Shown piece by piece: positions 1 through 11,917 of a stretch of DNA of 64,000 bases. Source of the DNA: Anoplopoma fimbria (Eukaryota; Chordata; Actinopteri; Perciformes; Anoplopomatidae); assembly GCF_027596085.1 (NCBI RefSeq), contig NC_072450.1:7316903-7380902 (forward strand), written 5' to 3'. The translations under genes and the position numbers were made by a program. The notes under the pieces are model-generated. The model was not told the DNA's origin, made no database searches, and saw only the letters and a program-made list of their open reading frames with translations. Position 1 is the stretch's first letter, and every line of letters begins with the position of its first letter.

Positions 1-364
1 GCCTGAGAGGGACCGGAGACTCTCAAGGAGAAAAGACAAAGTTCCACTGCTATCCTTTTTAATTGTCAATGTCGTATTAAAATCAAAAGAACGGTCTGGG
101 TAATGTATTCGCCACACAATCCGTTTCTGCTCTGAAGGCAGGAGCATGGAGGTCCACTTTAAAAATCGCACAGACTTCCCTGGTTGTTCAGGGTACGCTT
201 GCTAATTACGAGCGGAGGCACCCTAGGGGGGGGCGTGTATTCACGCTGGATGGTGTTTTGCAGTTAATACAAGGTAGATTAATAAGTACCGTTTTAGCCA
301 GCTCCCATTGGAGGTCAGAGAAACTCTCAGAGGATTCCATAGGTGTTAAAGACATTGAACTTGA

Positions 365-378
365 GGTATGGAAACATG
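365..378 (+). repeat. SINE target-site duplication, left copy
   Basis: The sequence ggtatggaaacatg is repeated exactly at 741-754 on the other side of the SINE. A perfect 14-bp duplication argues for a fairly recent insertion. Confidence 0.9.
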
Positions 379-740
379 GCTGCACGGTGGTGTAGTGGTT
401 AGCACTGTCGCCTCACAGCAAGAGGGGCCTGGGTTCAATTCCCGGGCCAGACAACCTTCTGTGTGGAGTTTGCATGTTCTCCCCGTGTCAGCGTGGGTTC
501 TCTCCGGGTTCTCCGGCTTCCTCCCACAGTCCAAAGACATGCAGCTTAGGTGCATTGAAGACTCAAAAAATTTCCCGTAGGTGTGGATGTGAGCGTGAGT
601 GGTTGTCTGTCTCTATATGTCAGCCCTGCGACAGACTGGCGACCTGTCCAGGGCGTACCCTGCCTTCGCCCATTGACAGCTGGGATCGGCTTCAGCACCC
701 CCGCGACCCTTAACTGGATAAGCGGTTATGGAAGATGGAT
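379..740 (+). mobile_element. tRNA-derived SINE, complete, with target-site duplication
   Basis: The element starts gctgcacggtggtgtagtgg and ends in an ATGG-rich tail. It contains a perfect RNA polymerase III A box (tggtgtagtgg, 388-398) and a perfect B box (ggttcaattcc, 432-442), as in tRNA-headed SINEs. The body, with tgtggagtttgcatgttctc and gcgacctgtccagggcgtac, is a repeat seen widely in teleost genomes as I remember it; I do not assign a family name. The 14-bp sequence ggtatggaaacatg stands directly before it (365-378) and after it (741-754) without mismatch, so this is a bona fide retroposition. The ORFs inside it (for example 368-580) are not genes. Confidence 0.9.
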
Positions 741-754
741 GGTATGGAAACATG
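741..754 (+). repeat. SINE target-site duplication, right copy
   Basis: Exact second copy of ggtatggaaacatg, directly after the ATGG-type tail of the SINE. Confidence 0.9.
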
Positions 755-1433
755 CTTGGAACTTCAGGTTGGAGAGTCTAATGACGTTCTAGCTCACACC
801 ACACTGGAGCCTTGATGACCTTACGTTTAATGTCACTGAAGATAGAAAAGTCTCCGTCTTGGCTCGGATTAAGATGAATGAGGCCTGTTTTAGCTTTTAA
901 CCCACACAAGTTGCAGAGTCATTATACTGCAGGACCGGTACACAGGGTTTAGGCCAACAAAGTGCTTCCTTATAGTAATTGGTCAGACTCAAGCTTCCCA
1001 TGTCTATTGAAATTCTCTCTGAGGGATTTGAGCTGCTCTGCGGCTGAGCTAATGAGAGCCAGAGGAGTGAGAGCACAGGCACTGTGACACTCTCTCCCGG
1101 CTCTTAATTTGTGAACTTCCCCCTCAGCTGGCAACCCCGGCAGCCTCGACTCCCAGCTGAAGAGGCTCCTTATCACCCCAGGTATGCCCCCCCCCTTAAT
1201 ACCACAACCCAGCAGTGGCAGAAAAGCATTGACACCTTGGGAAGCCAGGGCCAGGATTAGGTCTAACGGGTAAAGGTGTTTTTGTAAGGCAGGTTTGAAT
1301 AAGATATAGCACACCGGTTTCTACACGACTAAGAGCAAAAACCTGCCTCAAGAAATTCGTATTTTTACGAATATTTTTTTATTTCTCAAATGGTACGGTG
1401 AGTCAAAGTTACAGCCAGAGTTCATGCTCCTAC

Positions 1434-1584
1434 CTTTCTTCCAGCAGCTTGTCTCCAAACATCCAACGAACGTGCGGCGCAGGGAAACCAGTGGCCACGC
1501 AGGGCAGCAGCACGCTGGCGCCCACCGACTTGGTCGCCGCCGCGGCCTGCACCAGGAACTCCGGCTTCCTCTCTTCTCCGGTTT
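1434..1584 (-). CDS. neo1: neogenin exon encoding first half of Ig-like domain 3
   Basis: This 151-nt exon encodes about 50 residues that begin the third Ig-like domain of neogenin. The reading TGEERKPEFLVQAAAATKSV continues to VLLPCVATGFPAPHVRW, with the first Ig cysteine and the core tryptophan, and ends GDKLLEE. Human neogenin has VVLPCVASGLPTPTIKW at this place. The second cysteine (YFC type) is absent, so the domain is split between two exons and the other half must lie to the left of the window. The acceptor is a long pyrimidine tract ending gtacaag (AG at 1585-1586). The first two bases (aa) complete a GAA codon with the final g of the Ig2 exon. The donor begins gtagga at 1433. Entry phase is 1 and exit phase is 2. 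The alanine-rich run is unusual but stays in frame. Confidence 0.9.
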
Positions 1585-2298
1585 CTTGTACGTGAGAGAA
1601 AGAAGGGAGAAAAAAAAGGTCAGGGTTAAGGCCGAGGTTAAGGCTGGGGTGTGTAAGTGAAGCAGAGCAGCAACCTTTGACAATAACGGGTGTCATCCGT
1701 CTTAAAAACTTCAAAAGGACTCGTGTCTGACGGGGCAGTCCTTCCCGACACCCACACCGACAACGGTCAGATGAATAATGTCCATGTTGACGTCTGAGAC
1801 AGCTGAGCTCTCAGCTCTTTAGCAGTTCAAAGCGATCCAATATAATTCCAGCTGCTACTAACTGCCTGAATAGCATCCTGCAATAACCAGAGGGTCATGT
1901 GTGACCGCAGCACATACACACACACACAGGACCTCAGCACCATCAGTTAATCTTAGATCATAACTCTATAAAGCTTTTTTATTAAAAAACTGAAATGCTT
2001 GAAATCTTTTTTCAAAAGCTGATTTGTTGCGACTTCAAAGAAACCAAATAACTATAAATGCGCTTCAACATCTGGTTGCATCAAAACAAAATTTCTTCCA
2101 TTTCCTGGCACAGCTTCGTGAGTTTCCCTTCTGTAAACATCCAGCCTTTAGCCACTCCAACACGCATCCTTGGAGGAGACACACAGAGATAAAGACCCCC
2201 ACTGGGGTCTTGTTGAAGTCTGATTTATGACCTCTAATATCTTCTCTGTGCTGCCAAGAGCCTGGTGCTTAACAACTCAGTAAATAAAACTTTTGGAT

Positions 2299-2319
2299 GG
2301 GGGGGGGGGGGGGGGGGGG
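2299..2319 (+). repeat. poly-G tract (G21)
   Basis: Twenty-one consecutive G residues. Such a run may form a quadruplex and is prone to length error in sequencing and assembly. Confidence 0.95.
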
Positions 2320-3169
2320 ACTAGACGCTGCCACAATGGAATTCAGCCCCCCTTTTTGAGCAACAACTGAGTTACTGCAGCATCACTGATGACCTCACGG
2401 GGAGTTCTACCACTCCTTTTGGCATTCAACCATCTCTACAGTTCATCAGCTGAGCAGATTCTTCCGATGCTAACAGGTAGGGAGCGGCCCAAAGACGACG
2501 CCATGTGCCACTTTAATCAAATGAGGCACTGAACTATATTTTAATTTTCGATTGACTGCACAAGTGGTTCAGCAATAGAAGCTCTAACATAATTGCACTG
2601 TAATCATGGGTGTGAAAATGTTTTGATTGAAGGGGGTCTAGTGAGGACAAGCAGGAAAAAGGATTTCACTATCAGATAACAATGGACACATAGTGCTAAA
2701 CAAATCTGAAATCATTCCAGTAACCATCATGTGTGTTTGACTTTAAACTTAAGTATGTCAACCCTACATGAAGTCACTGATCTGCATAGAGTGCTGCAGG
2801 GATGAGGTATTTTTGTAGGCCAACCTGGATGTCAGCATCGCACTGGTTCCCCTGGCCAAAAGCCAATAAGATCTTTGGATTATTGCAGAAAACAAGCTCC
2901 GTGGCTAACACGAGTTTATGATACTTGCATGTTTTGTTCAGCAAGATAATCTCCATAAATGAGCACCACTTTCATGGTTTTTTGAAAAGCAAATATAATT
3001 GGCAGATGTAAAAAAGCTTAAATACTGCCTCTGGGTTCCAAGAGCGCAGGTAAACACAACGAGGCTGTGAACGCGGACGAGTTGGCATGATGAAGTTTTA
3101 AAGTCTCATTTATCCAGCATCCGCCTCTTTGAAGACAGGTAAAAGCTTCACAGTTCACAAGTCTCATCT

Positions 3170-3450
3170 CATACGGATGCACCAATCCAACTCCTTCACT
3201 TCCAGTAGTGATAGCTGTTCCTGGGCTTTAGGTATCGGCTGATCCAGAAAGCCCCGTCCGATATCAGAGTTTAATTAATAAGCTGTATGTCTCACTATGT
3301 GGAAGACATACAGGCTTTACTTAAACATTGCTTTCTTAGCTTTGTAAAATAAAATGTGTAGTAAATACATCGTTATTTATCAGAATAATGGTTACAGATC
3401 GGCATATTGTCAATTATTCTCTCATCCAGTTATTTGAGTAGGGATGGACT
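3170..3450. mobile_element. possible hAT-like DNA transposon remnant
   Basis: The stretch opens with atacggatgcaccaatccaa and continues with ggtatcggctgatcc and gtccgatatcag, phrases resembling the ends of non-autonomous hAT-like elements in fish (gggatgcaccgatcc, tatcggccgat). It ends near agatcggcat and agtagggatgg. I could not establish matching terminal inverted repeats or an 8-bp duplication, so both borders and class are uncertain. Confidence 0.3.
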
Positions 3451-3677
3451 CAAAGGAAGTTAATGTCATATTTATGTCGTAGAAAAATGTTACACTTGTG
3501 TTAACCAAGGACCTTATTTCAGGCATCTAACCGAAAACCCGTTCAAAAAACTCACTGACCTCGAGATAAGTGAACAGGAAGTACATTTCAATGTATTAAC
3601 TCTTTCCTGCAGAATTCTCTCGTCCCTGCGAGTCATTTCACCCGTTGCCTAACAAAACTTTTATTTCCTCAAACTAC

Positions 3678-3953
3678 CTGGCAGTATCTGGAGCGTGGCC
3701 TCGTCGCTGGACTTGGACGACCCCACATTTTCCACCAGACAGCGGTAGAGGCCGGCGTCTGCCTCCGTGGCGTTGCTGATCACCAGGGCTCCGCTGGGCA
3801 GCTGGACCAGCCTGGCGCTCAGCTCCAGAGGCAGGCGGTCCTTCTCCCACCTGGTGAAGGGCACCAGATCTGAGTTGACCTCACACGCCATCACCTGGTT
3901 GTTCCCTAGATGCACGGTGGCCGCCGACGGCTGGCTGGCGAACCTTGGCATGC
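3678..3953 (-). CDS. neo1: neogenin exon encoding Ig-like domain 2
   Basis: This 276-nt exon encodes about 92 residues of the second Ig-like domain of neogenin, part of the four-Ig N-terminal arm of the receptor. The protein starts MPRFASQPSAATVHLGNNQ. It carries the first cysteine in MACEVNSD, the core tryptophan in FTRWEKDR, and the second cysteine in DAGLYRCLVEN. LPSGALVISNATEADAG matches the neogenin pattern and contains the sequon NAT. The acceptor is tgtctttcag (AG at 3954-3955). The donor begins gtagtt at 3677, a weak fit to gtragt after an intact exonic CAG. Both borders are phase 1, so it joins in frame to the Ig1 exon through a split glycine codon (G|GC). The exon lies 28.9 kb downstream of the Ig1 exon. 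Confidence 0.95.
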
Positions 3954-4426
3954 CTGAAAGACAACGACAAGACACGGATGTTAAAACCAGCACTCACTTC
4001 CAACATCAACAGAACAAGAAATATTTCTGTAACATTTTAGAATTTTAAATGGTCTTCCATAGTCGGCAAGAAAAAATGTAAGGGCCCTGATCTTCTTTGT
4101 ATGAGTGATGGGATTCTGGCATTTCACCTTGAGAAAATAGCTTCTAATGTTATGCCTTCAGGACTGGGTTTACAATTTGTTCGATTTAATTTATTCAACT
4201 TTCAACTATATTTATTTTCAAAACATTTTCCTCAGCCAAGCTGGAAAAACAAACCTTCAACAAACCAACTACGGAATTATCTGTTTTAAACTATGACAAG
4301 ATGTTTATTTGGTCTAATCTGAAAAACATAACAGAAAACTGGAAGCGACATCTTGCAATTCATATTCAGGATGGATTCTCAGGAGTGGAAAAGGGAAAAA
4401 AAATGCAACCTCCGTCTACCCCCGAC

Positions 4427-4573
<147 letters not shown>

Positions 4574-5117
4574 AGCACAATCACTTATGATGGTGGATGT
4601 TAATTTGCCACGCAGAGCAGCAGACACACAGCACTAATTAAAAAAAGGCTGGATCCACAGGCTGTTTGTGCTGCTGTAGCCCGACTTTCATCTCGACGCT
4701 AAATAATTATTTCCCGCGTTTGAAAGCATTGATCTGAAACCAACATCAGCGGGCTGCGTTGGAAACAATCGCAAACAATGGCTTCAGTGAAAAACAACTT
4801 ACAATGTGTGAACTGCAAATGGTATTCTTGGGGTGTAATAAGGAAGAGGTGTTATTTTTAAATAAAAAGTAAGAAGGCCACTCCATCTATAATAAAAACA
4901 TAATTTCAAGATGTGTTATTTCCATGGAGGGCCTCTTGAGTTTTTGGGCTGTTGTTGTTTCCTTGGTAATGCGTGTCTGTGTGTGTGTGTGTGTGCGTGT
5001 GCGTGTGTGTTAGAGAGAAAGGAGTGGATAACAATGTGCAACTAAGGATGAAAAAAGAGGCTTGTTTCAGTATATTTATTAATACACTTAGCCGGCTATA
5101 ACTGTGTTTCTACACAG

Positions 5118-5215
5118 GAAGTGAGGCTGACGGCTTGCTGAGTGACGATTTGTCGTCCCTGCCCTCTCTCACCTACAGACAGCTCTTCAAATCCCCTGCC
5201 AAGAATGGCTCCAGG
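5118..5215 (+). other. candidate antisense exon or conserved element (uncertain)
   Basis: A 98-nt open segment on the strand opposite neo1. It is preceded by a good acceptor (gtgtttctacacag, AG at 5116-5117) and followed by a plausible donor (agg|gtaaat, GT at 5216). Entered in phase 1 it reads SEADGLLSDDLSSLPSLTYR then QLFKSPAKNGSR, a balanced composition without stops, with third codon positions mostly G or C. An in-frame stop (taa, 5099-5101) lies just upstream, as expected in an intron. I do not recognise the peptide. It could be an exon of an overlapping gene, a pseudo-exon, or chance. Confidence 0.25.
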
Positions 5216-8068
5216 GTAAATCACACTTTAAGATAAGGCCCCAACAGCTACAGATTCTCGTCTGGTCGGGGGCCAACGTTCACAGCTTCTCCGAGCATAT
5301 CTCTGAGCACACAATAGTTCAGCTAATATGGGCTTTAGCCGATTCCGGTGCTGATATTTTTCTATCGAAGCTGCCAATCACACACTGTATAATCACACCA
5401 GAGTGGAAGAAAAAGCCTCAGCTGAATCATTTAGATTAGAGTCAGTGAAGCTCCCCGCCGAATCCAATACGCTCTATGATTAGCAGCCGTAGTGCAGGCT
5501 CAGTAATCAGTCTCACCAACATTAGAGGGAATTCTGGGATATATATATATCGGGCTTTCGAAAGAACATACATCAAGAAAAATAGCTGTTTTTGAAAATC
5601 GAATTTCACTGCAGGTCAGGAAGATGTAACAGCAGTTACTTGATGGTGGTGTTTAATGTCAAAATTAATTAACTGAACCTAAATGTCATCTTCTTTAACA
5701 CTATAAATTACACTATAAGCTGATATACGCTCACAGGCGGTCCTTTATCTGTCCAGTTATGCTGCTATATTTCATTATCTTGATGATATTAACTAAATGT
5801 ACATTATGTTCTATGTAAAGCATTGTACTATATCTACGGATGTGTTTCCTGTTACGACAGTGAGAGTCACCTGAGCAACTTTTTGATTGTGCTTTGGCGT
5901 TATGTTGTTGTGATAGAGAGTGACATGTTATTAAAGGTTATTCAATTCGTCAAGTGGACGACACGGGACGGATGGTGGCTGATATTTAATTTTTAAAAAA
6001 AGGACAATATCTGCTCCACATGCAGTCGAGCTGATGCGTTTGTGTAATCTTGCTCGACCAACATAGAAAATAAAAAAAATGACACTAGCTTACACACCGC
6101 ACGCAATACACCGAACAATTCAGCACTCTTATCATCGGGTATCAAGCACAAACGCTTGGAGTAACCCTCCGAGCGAACCAGAGGCACGGGCTGGCTTTAA
6201 CTGAAATGTTAGACAGCGCTTTGGCTCAGGGAGCAGTGACATTTCAAAAGATGAGGTTGAGAAACGACGGTCCGAGTTAATGCGCCTCAGATCCAACAGC
6301 TCCAGATAGAAAAACCGCAGCTTTGTGTAACGGCTTGAGACTTGACATTTGAACCCGAAGAGGACGCGGGCAGTCGTCTGCAGACACGACAAGGGGATGA
6401 CGGTTCCACAAAGACACCCCCCCTCTCCCTTTACAAGTTCAGCTCAGATCCGAGTGAGCGCTAAGTCCGCAGGGAATCTTCTCCGCTTCCCAGCTCTCCA
6501 TCCACTAATCCTTTGTTCCCCCCGCCGTCATCACATCTCTCCAGGCTTGAGTTCATCGGTTTGCTGAGTCTCTGTGTGTGGATGCTAACTCGCACAGGCG
6601 TGACTTAAGATGTAGCCGGTGTTAATGAAGTGGAGGCTTCACGGTTATGATGTCTCTCGCATGTGGATGTTTTGAGTTTGTGCGTGCGTGCTATGAGGAC
6701 TGGCTTAAGCGTACATAAGCACATTAAGAGGGTGTCGTGGCGTCGCGTTGTAGAAGGGAAGCAGCGAGTGTCGATGCCAACGCTATTGATTGCAATTAAT
6801 CACAATTCTCAGTCTGAATCGACTGGGTGGGAGCTTCATTGTCCACACCCTTGCTCAGCACCATCTATTGAACACAAAGCTCTGTACTGCCAATTTGAAC
6901 ACCTACTACCGGAGTGTGAGGAGGCCAAACGATTGCAAGAGAGCAATAATGTCTCCGCGGTCAAAACGCAATAATGAGACGAGTTTAACGCTGATGGAAA
7001 GCAGTTTCTCTGCTCATTTCAAACGGCAGAAATTAGACTTCTGATCTTACCGTGCCTCCAAACAACATTTTGTGAGAAAATAATGCGGTTGCCAGATGCC
7101 TCCTGTGTGAAGAGCGGCTCGTTAGATTCACCAAAGCCCTACATCATCTGCTTGGCTTTGCCAGCAGAGCTTATGATTCTCTGAATGCTAATTTCACATG
7201 AATGAATAAATGGCAGTGTCCATCACCGCATGGATATTCACCAGGAAAGAATTGTGCCTCAGAGAGCGACCAACAGGCGTAACGACCGTCTACCCCGCCT
7301 CGGAGCCAAACCTTGAGTAACATCGCACACACTTAAATCACACAGTTGGGTTTCTACTATTCTTAATTAAAATCAGGTATAGAATAGCAATGAGCAGCTT
7401 AATGGAATATGCAGAAGGCTTTAAGGATCTCCCTCCAGATTCAACTGAATCACTAACCGGCTGCAGAATGGCTGCCTTTAGCCTCAGATCAAAAAGTACA
7501 ACGGCACTCTATGTTACATATTTTTCAAGCAGTCGGTTTAAGTAATTAAGGGGGGGAAAAAGTGAAAATGGCTTACATTTTAGAGCTGCCCAGAGGGCTG
7601 CACCTCCTTATATGGTTCCAGCCTGACAAAGTGCTGTGTTTGGACTGGCAAGATGAAATAACACATTTTCCCCACTGTGAAAATTTGGAACGTAAAGAAA
7701 AAGAAAAGTGGACGCCGCTGCACCCGAGCAGGCTCATATTTTCCATTTAGACTGTTTATGTTTATACCCAAGTGATAAGATCTAACTTGATTACATCAGC
7801 TGAACGGAGACAGCTGCACTTTATCTCAAGCTTTCAATCTTTTATTCCTAATTGCATAGAAATTACCCCCAGTGACTAAGCAGGGCAATTAATACCGGTT
7901 TATTTACATAAACATTGCTACCAGCATAGCTTAATTCATTAATAGAATTATCGAAGTATTTATTGCTACATGTACCTCTACCAACTCGGACTAGATTATG
8001 ATTCAGATGCATGATAATAAAATCCATGTATTACATAGCAGTGTGAATCAGCTCACATCTATCTCTGC

Positions 8069-8098
8069 CACAACAACAACAACAACAACAACAACAAC
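8069..8098 (+). repeat. (CAA)10 trinucleotide repeat
   Basis: About ten tandem CAA units without interruption. Confidence 0.95.
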
Positions 8099-8499
8099 TG
8101 CATTCACAAAGAGGAAGAATAGAAAAATTGAATGCTGGAGGCCGGGCAATATAACAGTCTATATGATAAATCTTCAAATGCACAACTATGAATGTGTCAA
8201 CTGATAAAAAAGGATAATATCTACAATTACTAAAAAAACTGCATTGCACAAAAGCAGTTTTATTCATCTACTTTATCAATTTGGCAGTCCACACTTTTGC
8301 AACACAAACTGCAAAATACACAAAACTTCCTGCTAATGCTGTCGAAAGTCTATTTCAGTCAGAAAGATGTGCCTTTGCTGGATTAGTCCTGTCTAAAGGC
8401 ATTATGGGATACTAACTAAAACCATGCACATTGCAGTTTACTCAACTCTGGGGCCTGGACTGACCGGTCACTTGTGATGCGTTTCCCTGCTGTGGCTAA

Positions 8500-8512
8500 T
8501 GCCCCCTGCTGG
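8500..8512 (-). promoter_or_regulatory. CTCF-like core motif
   Basis: The plus strand reads tgccccctgctgg, which fits the reverse complement of the CTCF core (YGCCMYCTRSTGG) at every position, so the motif points to the minus strand. It lies in unique-looking intronic sequence. A single motif match does not prove binding. Confidence 0.4.
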
Positions 8513-11500
8513 CACAAGTAGCAGTTGTTTGAAATACATTTGAACTTGAATGCAACACTGAAAACAGAAGGACCAGTAGAGAATAGCTATTGGAGGTTTT
8601 ATCCATCACATCTACTATGAAGCTCGGTACCAGAAGATTGGGAGATCGCTCAGCAGTAAATGTTCGGTTTTGCTGTTAGTCCCCTTATGATCCAAGAGCA
8701 CGGTATTCTCTCTGGATTTGACATTTAACAATCGTGAACAATCAGGAGGAAGAAATGCACCACAAAAGAGCCTCAGATCCCAATTTCTCCACTGATAGCA
8801 GAGTCAGTAGAGCAGAATGCAACGCAGACACAACTGGGACTGTCGTTGTGATCACGCTATCATTTCCACTACTCCTCTCCATCTCTGAATTCAACAAGTT
8901 CACGCCCATTCTCTGGGGGTTGGTGAAAGTCATTCTGGGGATATGTGGGGAAATCGATACCTGAAATTGAAGCACACAAGTCAGGTTGAAGGAAGGCGGG
9001 TACAATAAGAAAGTAGATTAAAGCCCTTCAGGTCAGAATAATTCCTGGAACGCACCGACTGTTACAAATTGATATTTGCTAGTGTATGACCGTCTGAAGG
9101 GAGTCGGGTTTTCCCTTAAAGCACCGCCATCCTTCCTCCACTACAGTAGCTCCGCCTTTTCCCGTCAACACTGTCCTCCCTTATCAACACATCTATTACA
9201 GTTTTGCATCCCGCGCACACAAAAGAAGGGCAACGATGACAATCCTTTTGTTAGTGATTTTATGAATTTTTAATAGACGGAGCCAAATCAAGTTTGCTGA
9301 GCCAGGAAGAGAACACTTTCAGCCAGTGAGGTGTTAGATCCAAGAGCGTATTACACCGAGTGTGAAGTCATCCAATCAATGGCAATGTGAATGTGAGACT
9401 GAGATTGGAATGGAGAAAGGGGAGAGGGGGAGGAGTGGCAGGGAGATCAAGCAGTCCCAAAAAAAAAAAAAAGAAAAGACAACAATGTCTATTAGAAGCA
9501 TTGGCTTTGACTATTGTGTGCTTAGCCAAGGTCTAAATGTATTTCCCTGCTGTAAAAACCCCCGTGTACAATATGTACAATGCGTGCTTTATTCAGTTCA
9601 CTGCCTCTTTCTGTTCCTGCTCCCTTTAAGGCCAGCTGCTGCGTAAGTGATTATTAATTCCCTAATTGATGGTTTCAGAGCTTCGGGGGAGAATATTTCT
9701 AAGAAGTCCTCCATTACAGGAAATCATGCCATTCAGCCTACGTACCTAAGGTTACAGTCTTACAGTAAAACAGTGAAGTGTTCAGGCCGTATTGGTAGTT
9801 TGTAATTCGAGAGGATTTCAAATGTACAATTTAAACAGAGCTTCACGGAGTCGAACACAAAAGGAAACTCTTGAAGGATATGCAGATATCAGAGTGGGCT
9901 GAAACGTATGAGCTGAAAGAGTCTGTAGCATTTCCATTCAGTCTGGTATTCCCCCCATTTATCCAAATATGCACATTATGATTCCCTCTATAGATCCGCC
10001 TTAGCTGAATATCTTGTAAACAAGCTTAGTAATACTGTTTGATGTCAGTTCAAACCACATTTCTTTAGAGGGTATGATTTAAATTTTGTTTCATATTTAT
10101 TCTCATTATTATCTATTTAAGTACTTCCTCATTGCATGTGTTTTTGTTCATTTTTTAAAAAGAAAAAAACATAAGTTTAATAGAATCTTAAGTAAAGAGG
10201 TAAACATGAACCACCAAAGTATGGTTTACATTTTGTCCTACCTTGTCATTTGAATGTGCCTTCATCATTTCAAGTGTTGATTGTAAAAAGAAATGTTTAT
10301 CAGTTTATTAGCTACTCCTGCACAATGCTATTCAATAGCTGTAGTAGGATTTATTGTAGTTTTATTGTGTTGGATTTTGGATTTAGACGAAGTCAAGAGT
10401 ATTTCATGTGATATTTGTCTTCAGAAATGTTCTAATGCTAGACTAAAGCTTTAAAAAACTAGATATTTCACTTATTTGAGTGTTATTTATCCAATTTCAG
10501 GGTTTACGTTTGACTCTTAAGATCGGATTAAAAAGTCGGTGGGTCGATACCTTCAGGGCTTCTGAGAAAGCTCTGCTGGACCAAAATGTTCAGAGGGTTT
10601 AACGCGAGAAAATAAATCTCCCATTGGTAAAGCATTGGTCATGTGTGATTATTAATACATTAATGCACTCTGTGTGTGCACGCAAGTTCCTGCCCATTAG
10701 CAGGGCAGTAAACGACTATCAGTTGCATAAGAGACAGATGCTTATATTTCTGTTATAAAAAACTTGAATTGCAATGTATTATAAAACCCACTCCAACACA
10801 TTCCTTCCAAACACCATGAAGACAACATTGTTCGACCCCCCATATCACTCTTAATAGAACCACTTCAGGGGTTTTGCAGAGAAAAAAAATGATTATTCTA
10901 TCTCTGTAGTGCAGCCGCGATCATTGTGAAATTTAGCTTTGATGGGTGGAGCTTTAGTTATGTTCTAAAGTGGCTTTGCATGTTGCATGTAAACCACAGC
11001 ATGACTTCTTTAAATCCTACGCCAAGAGGGAGTTTTTGTTTAATTCAAATATGGGATGTAGTGAAAAAAAAAACGGGGCCGATTGAAGTATTTTACAAAG
11101 TAAACCTCAATGTCTAAATACAAAGTTTGCATGGCATTTTAGGGGTAAATATAATAAATGCATAGCCAGCGTTTTATGAGAGAGAGACTGTGGGTGTTCA
11201 ACTAAAAATACATAAACTTGCAAATTCAGAGCTGAACAATCAACTTGGAGGAAAGAAAAACAAGAGTTTACTGCTTCAACGCTGCACAAAGTCAAGAGCA
11301 GTGAGACGAACAGGAATTCTGAAGGTCCTGTCAGCTTATAGAATATGTTTACTGATGTTTTTCCCTCGCTCCACAGTTAAAAGGTAACAGCAACCTTCAT
11401 CCTGTCGGGGGCTGACAGGTGGGAGGTCTCCCAAGATTGACAAGTATGAAAAACAGGATTAATTAATGACTGTGTTGGAATCTAATAAAGGAGTCACCGA

Positions 11501-11886
11501 GGCACTCCATCATGCATGAAGCCTGACAAGCCTGACACACTGAGGAAATGATGAAATGCACAGTCTGGCTGTGTCATCGCAACGTGTTTGTCTTCCCAAA
11601 GCGACAGGGAGGGGAGCCTGTTATGGTGGCTGCCACAACAGAAATGATGTTGGACCATTAAACTTGTCTAAATGTTCATTCATCAAATATGTTCAGTTTC
11701 CATCTGATCCAAACAGCTGTCTGTTAAAATAAACACACAACAATGAAACCGGTTTACGACTGAGCTTAAAAAAAAAAAAAAGAAACAGCTTACTCCAATA
11801 ACCCGTAGGCAGACGGAAACAATCAGTGGAAAGCTGTGATGTGAGAATGTATCAGTACTTCTGCAGAACAATGGCAACCGCGAAAG

Positions 11887-11888
<2 letters not shown>

Positions 11889-11915
<27 letters not shown>
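11889..11915 (+). repeat. short (CA)n repeat
   Basis: About thirteen CA units ending at acatgctgg. Confidence 0.9.

Positions 11916-11917
<2 letters not shown>

Larger units (their letters stand above)
1..1433 (-). other. neo1 intron following the Ig3 half-exon (partial)
   Basis: This stretch is intronic relative to neo1. I looked on the minus strand for the second half of Ig3, which should contain a DAGTYFC-like motif, and did not find it. The block holds a SINE with a target-site duplication at 365-754. The remainder is unique-looking sequence with short G and C runs and no other supportable feature. Confidence 0.7.
1585..3677 (-). other. neo1 intron between Ig2 and Ig3 exons
   Basis: This 2,093-bp intron is bounded by gtagtt at 3677 and a pyrimidine-rich acceptor ending at 1585. 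It holds a G21 run at 2299-2319 and a probable DNA-transposon remnant near 3170-3450. I see no exon in it; the ORFs at 2024-2230 and 2774-2956 show no family features. Confidence 0.85.

Noticed and set aside
400..445. tRNA gene suggested by perfect A and B boxes
   Set aside because: The sequence does not fold as a tRNA with an acceptor stem, and is the head of a SINE with target-site duplication.
368..792. Overlapping ORFs at 368-792
   Set aside because: They lie in the SINE and its flanks and have no protein identity.
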